DNA of 44,312 bases, from positions 1 through 44,312 of IMG/VR virus record IMGVR_UViG_3300020171_000058, one strand, 5' to 3'. Each line of letters begins with the position of its first letter. Within the stretch, counting starts at the first letter, position 1. Position numbers and translations under genes: made by a program. This DNA comes from a virus. This document shows, in pieces, positions 37,689 through 44,312 of this stretch. The notes under the pieces were generated by a model that was given only the letters and a program-made list of their open reading frames with translations, ran no database searches and was not told the DNA's origin.

Positions 37689-38129
37689 ATGAAATTCACA
37701 GAACTTGAGGAAACTTTGAATCAGTTAGTAGGCAATCCAGAAAGTGTTTCCATACCCAAACTCATTGAGGACATCCGGGGAATGGTTTGCCCAGCATATG
37801 ACGCTGTTGTGTTGGCGTTAGAGGTGGCGGACACAACAATTTGCCTTTTATGCCAGACTATCAATCCACAACATCAACCACATGGCACGGAGCCAGGTTG
37901 TAAAACTTGTACCGAAAGAGAAGAACGATTAAAGCTCCTAGCCCAGGCTGAGAAGAATCCCTTCCGTAATAGGGTAATTTGTCCTTTGTCTAAGGATGGT
38001 AAATGTACTAAAGCAATGGCGTGGTGCGGTCATGCACAAAAACACGAATATAACGCCTTGCTTACCCTGTGTAATTATAGCAGTGCAGATTGTCCGATAT
38101 GTGTAGAGGTGAAAGGAATCTTAAAATGA
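37689..38129 (+). CDS. Cys-rich protein, 146 aa
   Basis: At least nine Cys residues occur in pairs (ICLLCQ, CKTCTE, CPLSKDGKC, DCPICVE), so two or more zinc sites are likely. The N-terminus is a helical cap (FTELEETLNQLVGNPE). Lies directly before RecT, perhaps as a recombination accessory. No known family recognised. Confidence 0.6.
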   Translation: MKFTELEETLNQLVGNPESVSIPKLIEDIRGMVCPAYDAVVLALEVADTTICLLCQTINPQHQPHGTEPGCKTCTEREERLKLLAQAEKNPFRNRVICPLSKDGKCTKAMAWCGHAQKHEYNALLTLCNYSSADCPICVEVKGILK

Positions 38130-38162
38130 GACGCCCTAAAAATATTACGGAAGGAGTAGACC

Positions 38163-39254
38163 ATGCCAGTCTACTGCACTAGAGCAGAGGTCAAGAAGCT
38201 AGTCAGATTCAGCCGTTGTGCGGTATGCCAGGGCAAACTGATAGCGTTCCTTGATGCGGAAACGAAACAACCATTCGTGGCTTGTGCGGACTGGCTGAGA
38301 ACAGGACACTTGGGCATTACCAGTCATAATTTAGAGTATGAAAAATATATGAAAGAAAGAAAGGAGATGTATAAAATGGATACAAAGGCGTTAATGGTTA
38401 TGACCGAAACTCATATGATGGCAAGGATAAATATGGCAAAATTCCCGCAAGAACTAACTATACCAGAAAAGAAGTTATTGGCGCAAATCGCTATTACCTA
38501 CGGCTTTGACCCGCTCATGGGCGAAGTCACTATCTATCAGGGTAGACCGTTTGTTTCCATTGATGGCAGATACCGCAAGGCGCAAGAGACTAATCGGTTG
38601 GATGGTGTTGAAAGCCGACCCGCAACCAAACAGGAGCGTATTGACTGGCAAATACCTGATGGTGATTACTTCTTTTGTGCTGCGGTATCAGTCAAAGGAG
38701 CATCAAAGCCTTTTGTTGGATGGGGTAGAGTGCATAATGCCGAGACCGTTGGCGGAAAGGGTTTTAAGCCAGTTGAAAAGAATCCGCAACGTATGGCTGA
38801 AAAGAGAGCCGAGGCACAGGCATTGCGTAAGGCGTTTCATATTCCATTACCAAGTGCTGAGGACATCGGTTCTCCTGATAATGAGGTTATCGGAAATATT
38901 AACGTCAAGACAGGGGAGATTACCGTTGAAGGTGAGTGCAAAGAGATACCCACCGAAACAGCCCAGCCAGTAGCAGAACAGCCCAAAGCACCTGAAAGTA
39001 CCACAGCAACGAAGGCAGAGCCACAAACACTCGCCGAGAAAGCCTTTGACGGACTACAGAGTGCTGGCAGTAACAAGGCGCCGGCTGATTTAGGTAAACT
39101 CTATCTTTGGATTATGGCGAATGTCAAGGACAAAAAGGTCAATGCCAAACAGTACGCTTTGAGTTGCGGCGTCAGCGAGGAAGACCTGCTACATAACGTG
39201 GCGAAGGCTTACGAAGAGATAAAAAGGCAGAATCCAGATTGGAAGGCATTATGA
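38163..39254 (+). CDS. recT: RecT-family single-strand annealing protein with N-terminal zinc domain
   Basis: From residue 72 (MDTKALMVMTETHMMARINM) the protein has the RecT core: KKLLAQIAITYGFDPLMGEV, YQGRPFVSIDGRYRKAQE, VGWGRVHNAETVGG and PQRMAEKRAEAQALRKAF. The first 71 residues are a Cys domain (FSRCAVCQGK, then VACADWL and HLGI). Both the ATG at 38163 (AAGGAG) and ATG at 38376 (AAGGAGATG) have ribosome sites, so long and short forms may both be made. It anneals complementary single strands in phage recombination. No exonuclease partner is adjacent. Confidence 0.85.
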   Translation: MPVYCTRAEVKKLVRFSRCAVCQGKLIAFLDAETKQPFVACADWLRTGHLGITSHNLEYEKYMKERKEMYKMDTKALMVMTETHMMARINMAKFPQELTIPEKKLLAQIAITYGFDPLMGEVTIYQGRPFVSIDGRYRKAQETNRLDGVESRPATKQERIDWQIPDGDYFFCAAVSVKGASKPFVGWGRVHNAETVGGKGFKPVEKNPQRMAEKRAEAQALRKAFHIPLPSAEDIGSPDNEVIGNINVKTGEITVEGECKEIPTETAQPVAEQPKAPESTTATKAEPQTLAEKAFDGLQSAGSNKAPADLGKLYLWIMANVKDKKVNAKQYALSCGVSEEDLLHNVAKAYEEIKRQNPDWKAL

Positions 39255-39538
39255 AAAATATAACATCGGAATACACAATAGTAGATAAAAACGATATACC
39301 CGATGGTGGTCATAAGGGAGGCATAAAATATAGACCGATATTTGATAATCTTCCTGATGATAAAGCAATGGAATTTATATACGACACTAAACAAGAGGCT
39401 ACTGATAGACGAATAAATATTCTTGCTTGTATGGGTTATTATAAATTAGATTATCGGATTCGTACTCGTGTCATTCCCGATGGTGATAAGTTCATACTCT
39501 ATGCTTGGAAGGAAAAGAAAGTTGCAGAGGTAAAATAA
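39251..39538 (+). CDS. Hypothetical protein, 95 aa
   Basis: ATGA overlap with the RecT stop, so ATG 39251 is preferred over 39239. Alpha/beta sequence (MEFIYDTKQEATDRRINILA, KFILYAWKEKKVAEVK) without known motif. Confidence 0.6.
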   Translation: MKNITSEYTIVDKNDIPDGGHKGGIKYRPIFDNLPDDKAMEFIYDTKQEATDRRINILACMGYYKLDYRIRTRVIPDGDKFILYAWKEKKVAEVK

Positions 39539-39539
39539 A

Positions 39540-39722
39540 ATGAAAGCAGAACCATTTAAGTTTGGCGACCCAGTCCGAGACCCTGGGGGCAAGGAAGGCA
39601 AGGTTATAAAAGTGCTTGACCCTAAAGTTTTTCTGTATGAATATGATGTTAAATTTCCAGATGGGTGGTCAGCCTTTTATATGGGGCATGAACTTACTAA
39701 AATAGAACCAAAAGTACCTTAA
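39540..39722 (+). CDS. Small beta-barrel-like protein, 60 aa
   Basis: Starts 1 nt after the previous stop. The sequence FKFGDPVRDPGGKEGKVIKV then YEYDVKFPDGWSAFYMGHEL looks like an SH3-like or KOW-type barrel. Role unknown. It is the last gene before the structured RNA. Confidence 0.6.
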   Translation: MKAEPFKFGDPVRDPGGKEGKVIKVLDPKVFLYEYDVKFPDGWSAFYMGHELTKIEPKVP

Positions 39723-39732
39723 TAAAATAGAG

Positions 39733-40190
39733 TGCTTTGCTGGTATCTTGTATATCGGACAACCGCTTGTTAATGCCGAATCGCTGTCAGGGTGGATATT
39801 TGAAGCTCTGCCAGGAATAGCAAAGACGCAAACATGACAAGCATGTATAAAAGTTCTAGCCAGCAAAAAAGTTCTTGCCAGCCACCCGAAGATGCTCCTT
39901 AGTGAGTGGATGCACGAAAGTGTGCTAGGGATAGTGGAAGTTAGGCCTATCTTGTGGGTATAGAGTCCCATAGGGTTGGACTACTGGCTGGTCAAGGCTC
40001 TCGGGTGTCAGACGAGAATTATATCGGCTCATACGTCGGGAGACTACGCAGGGTAATCCTCTGCTATAGAGTCAGGGAGCCGAGCCTGAGAGCGGGCAAA
40101 GAGGGGACAGCAAGGCAAAAGAGTCAAAGCCCTAGCAGGGGCGACAAAACGCCACAGTCTCTTAGCCAGTTCCCTCTAGCCCAGAGTGAA
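39733..40190 (+). ncRNA. Large structured non-coding RNA candidate, about 460 nt
   Basis: No gene fits this GC-rich stretch. Nested helices: CTTTGCT (39735-39741) with AGCAAAG (39819-39825); ACATG with CATGT (39832-39846); CCTA..TGGG with CCCA..TAGG (39946-39974); ACTGGCT (39983-39989) with AGCCAGT (40164-40170), which encloses GCTCTC (39997-40002) with GAGAGC (40088-40093), which encloses CGGCTC (40025-40030) with GAGCCG (40077-40082), which encloses GCAGGG..CCTCTGC (40048-40064). GGCG/CGCC caps a loop at 40140-40153. Size and branching recall the large ornate RNAs of phages, such as ROOL and GOLLD, without a recognised match. Confidence 0.6.
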
Positions 40191-40200
40191 AGGAGAATCC

Positions 40201-40359
40201 ATGACAATTTGCAGACCAAAGAAACTAAACCGCAAACTTCGCCACTTGACCAGAATAATTAAGAACGCTCGTAATGAAGCTAAAGCATTTCGGGATGAGG
40301 CGACCTATCATCAAGCCGTTATAGACTCAATATTCCCCAATAAGGGCTACCCAGAATAA
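40201..40359 (+). CDS. Basic small protein, 52 aa
   Basis: Behind GAAAGGAGAA, immediately after the RNA element. The product is very basic (MTICRPKKLNRKLRHLTRII...) followed by helix (NARNEAKAFRDEATYHQAVI). Such basic peptides often bind RNA or DNA; binding to the adjacent RNA is a possible but untested idea. Confidence 0.6.
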   Translation: MTICRPKKLNRKLRHLTRIIKNARNEAKAFRDEATYHQAVIDSIFPNKGYPE

Positions 40360-40371
40360 AGGAGAAACATT

Positions 40372-40605
40372 ATGAATTTGACGCCAGAAAATAAAGCACA
40401 CATTGACAAGTTAAGTTACCAAGCACTCTTATCAAGTTGGCGATTCGCACCAGTAGGCGATAAATGGTTTCAAGGCGAAACTGGTGACTATTGGTCAAAG
40501 CGGATGCGTGAATTAAGGGAACAAGGAGCAGACCATGTTGGAGCATCAAAAGCAATCGGTTGGGAGAATCATGGAAGCGAAAGAACCAACAGGAGAACAG
40601 ATTAA
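40372..40605 (+). CDS. Conserved phage protein of unknown function, 77 aa
   Basis: Behind AAAGGAGAA. The pattern LTPENKAHIDKLSYQALLSS then WRFAPVGDKWFQGETGDYW occurs in many unrelated phage accessory regions as a conserved hypothetical family. Aromatic and Gly residues suggest a small compact fold. Function unknown. Confidence 0.75.
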   Translation: MNLTPENKAHIDKLSYQALLSSWRFAPVGDKWFQGETGDYWSKRMRELREQGADHVGASKAIGWENHGSERTNRRTD

Positions 40606-40897
40606 AGAACTTTGGGAGTGGTGCGGATTTACTCAAAATAGGATACAAATACCAGCGGCGGGTATTGATAGACCAGATGGAACTTGGAATACTCCTGATG
40701 GGATTGATATAGGCATGTTATGGTTACCGTCCATAAACCTCAACCATCTCTTCAAATATGCTGTGCCAAAACTCAAAAGGGAATATCCTAACTGGAAAGT
40801 ACCACTTATTGATTGGCTTGATAAGATGAAAGGTGATTATGAGCAGGATACTTTATTGTTATTCTGGGCAATTTGGGAGGTAATTCATGGTTGCTAA
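40571..40897 (+). CDS. Hypothetical protein, 108 aa
   Basis: I use ATG 40571 behind GGGAGA; ATG 40535 is in the gene before it. It starts MEAKEPTGEQIKELWEWCGF and continues with an alpha/beta-like part with Trp-rich segments (DIGMLWLPSINLNHLFKYAV). A common phage accessory pattern without known function. Confidence 0.6.
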   Translation: MEAKEPTGEQIKELWEWCGFTQNRIQIPAAGIDRPDGTWNTPDGIDIGMLWLPSINLNHLFKYAVPKLKREYPNWKVPLIDWLDKMKGDYEQDTLLLFWAIWEVIHGC

Positions 40898-41225
40898 AGC
40901 CAAAATAATCCAATTAGTGTTTGAGTACACTGGTAAATTCATCTCTGAAAAAGAGGCTAACCAATTAGCTGAAATCTCATTCAAGGAAGGGGATAAAGCA
41001 GGATATGATAGAGCTATCAAATGGTCGCTAAAGGTAGATGAAAAGACCCTTAATAAAATCTATGCAGAGCATGAAAAGAAATTGACCGAGGCAAGGCAGG
41101 CAGGGAAACAGGAAGTGTTGGATGAGATAAAACGAGCTAGCCGTCCAACTAACACAAATATGTATGGAATTTCCTTGAGCAAATCACAGTGGGAAGACAT
41201 AACTCAAAGAAAGGAAGGGAAGTGA
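40887..41225 (+). CDS. Helical hypothetical protein, 112 aa
   Basis: Behind GGGAGG, overlapping the previous gene by 11 nt. Charged helices (KTLNKIYAEHEKKLTEARQA then GKQEVLDEIKRA) suggest a coiled coil. Function unknown. Confidence 0.6.
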   Translation: MVAKAKIIQLVFEYTGKFISEKEANQLAEISFKEGDKAGYDRAIKWSLKVDEKTLNKIYAEHEKKLTEARQAGKQEVLDEIKRASRPTNTNMYGISLSKSQWEDITQRKEGK

Positions 41226-41229
41226 AGCC

Positions 41230-41505
41230 ATGACAATAGAGGAAAAGATAGCCAATTTGCATCTTGGGGTAGAATTCTACTATGCAAAATTCACTGGAAT
41301 TTATGAAGGCGGGAAGGTGAAATTAAGTCCTGAAGGCATTTTAGAACTTATCACCATGCTGAATGAGGAAGGCTATGGTCTACGGCTAAAGGGAGGCGAA
41401 CAGGAAACTGCAAAGGTCGTGGATTGGGTGAACGCCCATATTGGTCTTTGGAATCATGCTTGGGAATGGAAAGCCAAACTAAAAGACTGGGGAATAAAGG
41501 AGTAA
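41230..41505 (+). CDS. Hypothetical protein, 91 aa
   Basis: Behind AAGGAAGGGAAG. It has a mixed alpha/beta sequence (MTIEEKIANLHLGVEFYYAK, LELITMLNEEGYGLRLKGG). No family recognised. Confidence 0.6.
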   Translation: MTIEEKIANLHLGVEFYYAKFTGIYEGGKVKLSPEGILELITMLNEEGYGLRLKGGEQETAKVVDWVNAHIGLWNHAWEWKAKLKDWGIKE

Positions 41506-41509
41506 TCAG

Positions 41510-41842
41510 ATGGCAGAACAGTTAGAGGAAGGGATAGCCAGATTGCTTTACCAAAAAGAGAGTTACCGTACAAGGTCGTCTTTGCGTAGGTATTCTTATG
41601 GGCAATTACCCAAATTTTACAAAGATAAGTTGGTCTCAGAGGCAAAACAAATAATAGTCTTTCTGAATGAGCAAGGCTATGTGAAACTGGTAGATGACCA
41701 GTGTTGTATGACCTGTCAGAGGATGAAAATATGCCCTATTATCGTAGCATGGGTAAAAGAGAATGATAGTCCGTCAGTTGTTCATACGTTTCATTGTTCT
41801 GAATATAAGCAGGAGCGACCGCAGACACAGGAGGCTAAATGA
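41510..41842 (+). CDS. Cys-containing hypothetical protein, 110 aa
   Basis: The first half is a winged-helix-like helical part (YKDKLVSEAKQIIVFLNEQG then YVKLVDD); the second has CCMTCQRMKICP and a later FHCSEY, a likely zinc or disulphide site. Four-base gap from the gene before it, and overlap with the gene after it. Function unknown. Confidence 0.6.
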   Translation: MAEQLEEGIARLLYQKESYRTRSSLRRYSYGQLPKFYKDKLVSEAKQIIVFLNEQGYVKLVDDQCCMTCQRMKICPIIVAWVKENDSPSVVHTFHCSEYKQERPQTQEAK

Positions 41843-42048
41843 GTACATCCTCAACTATCGGTGAAGAATTATATAAACAGTCACAGGGAATGGACATCAC
41901 TAATTTTATATGTGATACCTGTGTAAACTACAAAGGCAGGTGTGCTTGCGAGAAGAATATTTTTATTGCCTTTGTAGGAGCGAATCTCAATCATTGCCAT
42001 GCCTATAAACAGGGTAGGAAGTGTCCTCATTGTGGCAGGATAAGTTGA
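41839..42048 (+). CDS. Zinc-knuckle protein, 69 aa
   Basis: ATGA overlap with the preceding gene. Cys pairs: ICDTCVNYKGRCACEK, then CHAY, and a terminal CPHCGR. Two small zinc sites are probable. It is similar in style to other small Cys proteins here. Confidence 0.6.
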   Translation: MSTSSTIGEELYKQSQGMDITNFICDTCVNYKGRCACEKNIFIAFVGANLNHCHAYKQGRKCPHCGRIS

Positions 42049-42057
42049 GGAAATAAA

Positions 42058-42666
42058 ATGCCAGAAGTAAAATCAAGACCAATCCTTTATTCTACCCCGA
42101 TGGTGCAAGCGTACCTTGCGAGTAAAAAATGTGAAACAAGAAGGACTCGGGGGCTTGAGCTAATCAATCTATTCCCCAATGATTGGGTATTAGACAGAGA
42201 ATATCCTATAGAGGGCACATTTTATCTCAGGAATGATAAACGTAGTATAGTTCGTCTTATCAAATGTCCTTGGGGTAAGATTGGAGACGAACTATATGGC
42301 AGAGAGACTTGGGCAACCGCTAATAAGTACGACCATCTGAAGCCAAGTGAAATAGACCGTGAAGCCATGCGCATTTATCGTAAAAATGACCCCTTATTAC
42401 GCTTTGGTTATGGTGGCAAGTGGCGACCTTCAATTCACATGCCCAAAGAATTCTCTCGGATTCATCAGCCCATCACCGGGCTAAAATGTCAAAGGCTTTG
42501 GGATATGAGAGAGCGGGATGCGGTCGCTGAGGGGTTCACAAGTCTAACCGAGTACGGAAAATATTGGAATGTCCTAAGTAGCCAGAAGTATCCTTGGAGC
42601 GGTAACTTCTGGGTGTTTTGCTTACAATATCCGAAGTATGAGGAGTATGAGGCGGTGAAAGTATGA
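42058..42666 (+). CDS. ASCH-domain-like phage protein, 202 aa
   Basis: The N-terminus RPILYSTPMVQAYLASKKCE then TRR is the phage form of the ASCH-like domain (RPILF...MVxAIL.GxKTQTRR), followed by KCPWGKIGDELYGRETWA, WRPSIHMPKEFSRI and AVAEGF. Such proteins may bind modified bases or RNA. Size normal. Ends with an ATGA overlap to the next gene. Confidence 0.8.
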   Translation: MPEVKSRPILYSTPMVQAYLASKKCETRRTRGLELINLFPNDWVLDREYPIEGTFYLRNDKRSIVRLIKCPWGKIGDELYGRETWATANKYDHLKPSEIDREAMRIYRKNDPLLRFGYGGKWRPSIHMPKEFSRIHQPITGLKCQRLWDMRERDAVAEGFTSLTEYGKYWNVLSSQKYPWSGNFWVFCLQYPKYEEYEAVKV

Positions 42667-42857
42667 GTGGTGAAGTAAATGATAAAGGCGTTCATTTTAA
42701 ACTAATAGAATTTGAAGGCAAACCTGCCATAGAGTTTGATGACGGCGATATTTGCTTTCAAACCGAACCCATAGGTGAGTTTCTGAGGTGCCTGTCTATT
42801 TTAATGCCTAACTGTGAATTACCGGACGACTTGGTAATAACTGGCGAGGTGAAGTAA
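42663..42857 (+). CDS. Small acidic protein, 64 aa
   Basis: Coupled by ATGA. Beta-rich acidic sequence (KLIEFEGKPAIEFDDGDICF) with a helical part (FLRCLSILMPN). No motif recognised. Confidence 0.6.
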   Translation: MSGEVNDKGVHFKLIEFEGKPAIEFDDGDICFQTEPIGEFLRCLSILMPNCELPDDLVITGEVK

Positions 42858-43088
42858 ATGAATAATGGAAAGAAGAAGTCCGCACATTATTATATCGTCA
42901 ATATGGCGTTATATATTCTTAATGATGCCCACTGCCCACATGATTTATTGCAACCGATAGCAAAATGGGCTTGGGAATATAACGGATTAACGAGTGATAT
43001 GCCAGAACTTTCAGAAGAAGAAATGGGAAAAATGAAACTTATAAAATGGCAAGAGTGGGCAAAGAGAGGACTGGAGCGAAGTAAATGA
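42858..43088 (+). CDS. Hypothetical protein, 76 aa
   Basis: Starts one base after the previous stop. Basic start (MNNGKKKSAHYYIVNMALYI), helix, and a Trp-containing end (MKLIKWQEWAKRGLERSK). Coupled to the nuclease gene by overlap. Unknown role. Confidence 0.55.
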   Translation: MNNGKKKSAHYYIVNMALYILNDAHCPHDLLQPIAKWAWEYNGLTSDMPELSEEEMGKMKLIKWQEWAKRGLERSK

Positions 43089-43609
43089 GTGAAGATTTGA
43101 GGGAAACATTCCCGAATATCTCGGAGGATTGCGCAAAGCTGAATGAATCTGTTATCATATCTAGGGCTTGCCCGCATGGATGCAAAGGTACTGTAGAAAA
43201 CGCACCAGATTCAACGCCAGTCATGGTTGGGACAAAAGGTCATATGATTCCTCTCTCTGACTTAATTAAGCAAAAGCCTAAGCAACCCCAAGCCCACCCT
43301 GAGCGAGACCTGCAAGATAGAATCATTGGACTAGCTTATTTCACTGGTTGGAAACCTCACGCTGAACGACACGCCTGGACAAAAAAAGGTTATAGAACCC
43401 CGATTCAGGGTGATGCTGGTTTCCCTGATATTGTTCTCATCAGAGGGGGAGAGATAATTTTTTGGGAGTGTAAGGTACATCCAAAGAAACCCACACCAGC
43501 ACAACAATTATGGATTGATTTGTTAGCCTTAGTACCGGGAGTAATCAGCCGTGTGGTCTATGATGAGGATTGGGAGTATATTGTGGAGACTTTGACAGAA
43601 TCAAAGTAG
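43085..43609 (+). CDS. VRR-NUC domain nuclease, 174 aa
   Basis: The C-terminal 115 residues contain ERDLQDRIIGLAYFTGW, GDAGFPDIVLIRGGEIIFWE then CK, and TPAQQLWIDLLALVPG. These are the E..Q, G..G.PD..., ExK and Q..W blocks of the VRR-NUC family of the PD-(D/E)XK superfamily. Such stand-alone domains act as structure-specific or Holliday junction nucleases. The N-terminal 75 residues carry a short Cys pair (RACPHGCKG). Coupled ATGA start. Confidence 0.88.
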   Translation: MSEDLRETFPNISEDCAKLNESVIISRACPHGCKGTVENAPDSTPVMVGTKGHMIPLSDLIKQKPKQPQAHPERDLQDRIIGLAYFTGWKPHAERHAWTKKGYRTPIQGDAGFPDIVLIRGGEIIFWECKVHPKKPTPAQQLWIDLLALVPGVISRVVYDEDWEYIVETLTESK

Positions 43610-43627
43610 AAGTGGATTGAGAAAATA

Positions 43628-43765
43628 ATGGCTACCATCGTAGAAATTAGGAAACAGATAGTCAGGGCATTACAATCTGGAGAGGACACTACTAAGTTGG
43701 AAAATAAGTTACGCCAGGCTGTGTGGAAAAAGAGGAGTAAGAAAGATGGAAAACAATTGGATTAG
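43628..43765 (+). CDS. Small basic helical protein, 45 aa
   Basis: The frame gives MATIVEIRKQIVRALQSGED then TTKLENKLRQAVWKKRSKKD, a charged helix. It overlaps the next gene by 20 nt. No strong ribosome site. It may be real but expression is uncertain. Confidence 0.4.
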   Translation: MATIVEIRKQIVRALQSGEDTTKLENKLRQAVWKKRSKKDGKQLD

Positions 43766-44237
43766 CCCAATCAGACGTATGGGTGCGTGTAGGGATGCCC
43801 TCGTCTGGCTGGAGGATTATGATTCTCTAGCTGTCACATGGGAAAAATGCGAGCGTGGCGACTGGATGCTCTGGTTGTTAGGCAAACTATCGGGGGAGCC
43901 AGAATCAGACAGCCGCAAGAAGTTGGTACTTGCGTCTTGCCAGTGCGCTAGACTGGCACTGCCGTATGTAAAACTGGGTGACGAGAGACCATTGAAAGCC
44001 ATTGAAACTACTGAGGCGTGGGCGAGAGGTGAGGGCAAAGTAACGCTCGCTGATGTGCGAAACGCCGCCGACGCCGCCTACGCCTACGCCGCCGCCGCCG
44101 CCTACGCCAACGCCGCCGCCGCCTACGCCAACGACGCCGCCTACGACGCCACCAAACGGTCTGATGTGCTGAAACAATGCGCCGATATAGTACGCAAGTA
44201 TTACCCTGAAGCGCCGAATTTGGATAAAGGAGAATAA
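43746..44237 (+). CDS. Imm5-like protein with alanine-repeat segment, 163 aa
   Basis: N-terminal part: CRDALVWLEDYDSLAVTWEK then CERGDWMLWLLGKL and LVLASCQCARLALPYV, a pattern shared with putative immunity protein Imm5-like phage genes. Then comes an Ala/Tyr/Asp/Asn low-complexity run of about 35 residues encoded by GCC-rich repeats, and the conserved end LKQCADIVRKYYPEAP. A paralogue's end opens the window. The family is common in phages; its target is not known. Confidence 0.75.
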   Translation: MENNWISPIRRMGACRDALVWLEDYDSLAVTWEKCERGDWMLWLLGKLSGEPESDSRKKLVLASCQCARLALPYVKLGDERPLKAIETTEAWARGEGKVTLADVRNAADAAYAYAAAAAYANAAAAYANDAAYDATKRSDVLKQCADIVRKYYPEAPNLDKGE

Positions 44238-44241
44238 AATC

Positions 44242-44312
44242 ATGGTTATGCAAAATCAACCAACAACAGTAGCCCTAACAACGGTTAATCCTAAAGCCGA
44301 CCTACTATTTGT
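44242..44312 (+). CDS. Start of a gene running off the window
   Basis: Behind AAAGGAGAA. The 23 visible residues (MVMQNQPTTVALTTVNPKAD...) are too few to name. The continuation is not present at position 1, where a different frame is the true gene. Confidence 0.55.
   Translation, partial: MVMQNQPTTVALTTVNPKADLLF

Noticed and set aside
40037-40076. Group I P7-like pairing in the large RNA (GACU with AGUC)
   Set aside because: There is no room for P3 between the strands and no other core elements; it is a plain hairpin.
43905-44259. Gly/Val-rich and Arg-rich minus frames at the right end
   Set aside because: They are mirror images of the GCC repeat in the Imm5-like gene.
1-44312. tRNA genes and retroelement/diversity-generating cassettes
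   Set aside because: I looked for T-loop and cloverleaf patterns and for reverse transcriptase motifs and found none.

Overview
This window looks like most of the genome of a tailed double-stranded DNA phage of a bacterium, about 44 kb and AT-rich. Genes are tightly packed with strong GGAGG-type ribosome sites and many ATGA or TAATG overlaps. The virion genes (large terminase, portal, scaffold, HK97-type major capsid protein, Bbp16-like cement protein, adaptor-like and nozzle-like tail proteins, one very large ejection-type protein) come without a tape measure, tail tube or baseplate, so I infer a short-tailed (podovirus-like) particle. The host cannot be named from the sequence.

Layout: positions 1-4346 and 27215-44312 are read rightward, and 4424-27094 leftward. 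The two blocks diverge from a short promoter region at about 27095-27214 and converge near 4350-4450. The leftward block is the late region: TerL, portal, internal virion proteins, scaffold, capsid, adaptor, nozzle, fibre-like proteins, then a small membrane/lysis-type cluster. GC-rich hairpins divide it into sub-operons. The rightward block is early/accessory: a ribbon-helix-helix protein, an MT-A70 methyltransferase with a nuclease-like partner, a RepA-like ATPase, a repeat-rich candidate origin, an HNH protein, a PD-(D/E)XK-like protein, many small Cys-rich proteins, an XRE repressor, RecT, a VRR-NUC nuclease and a second large DNA methyltransferase. The two window ends both fall in or next to alanine-repeat genes of one family but do not join directly. 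The contig probably broke there, on a molecule that maps as a circle.

The most striking element is in the major capsid gene. Two capsid half-genes are separated by a 693-nt group I intron whose LAGLIDADG endonuclease frame runs through the ribozyme core. P1, P3, P4, P6, P7, P8 and P9 can be drawn by hand, and splicing by the group I rule restores a 320-residue capsid protein. Second is a gene-free stretch of about 460 nt (39733-40190) with nested long-range helices that looks like a large structured RNA. A third structured zone lies at 32640-33440. Other unusual items are a ten-unit 33-bp array coding for 11-residue repeats, flanked by a 17-nt direct repeat containing a start codon; a near-leaderless repressor promoter with an operator-like palindrome; several partial gene duplications; and carbohydrate-binding-like inserts in both the adaptor and nozzle proteins.
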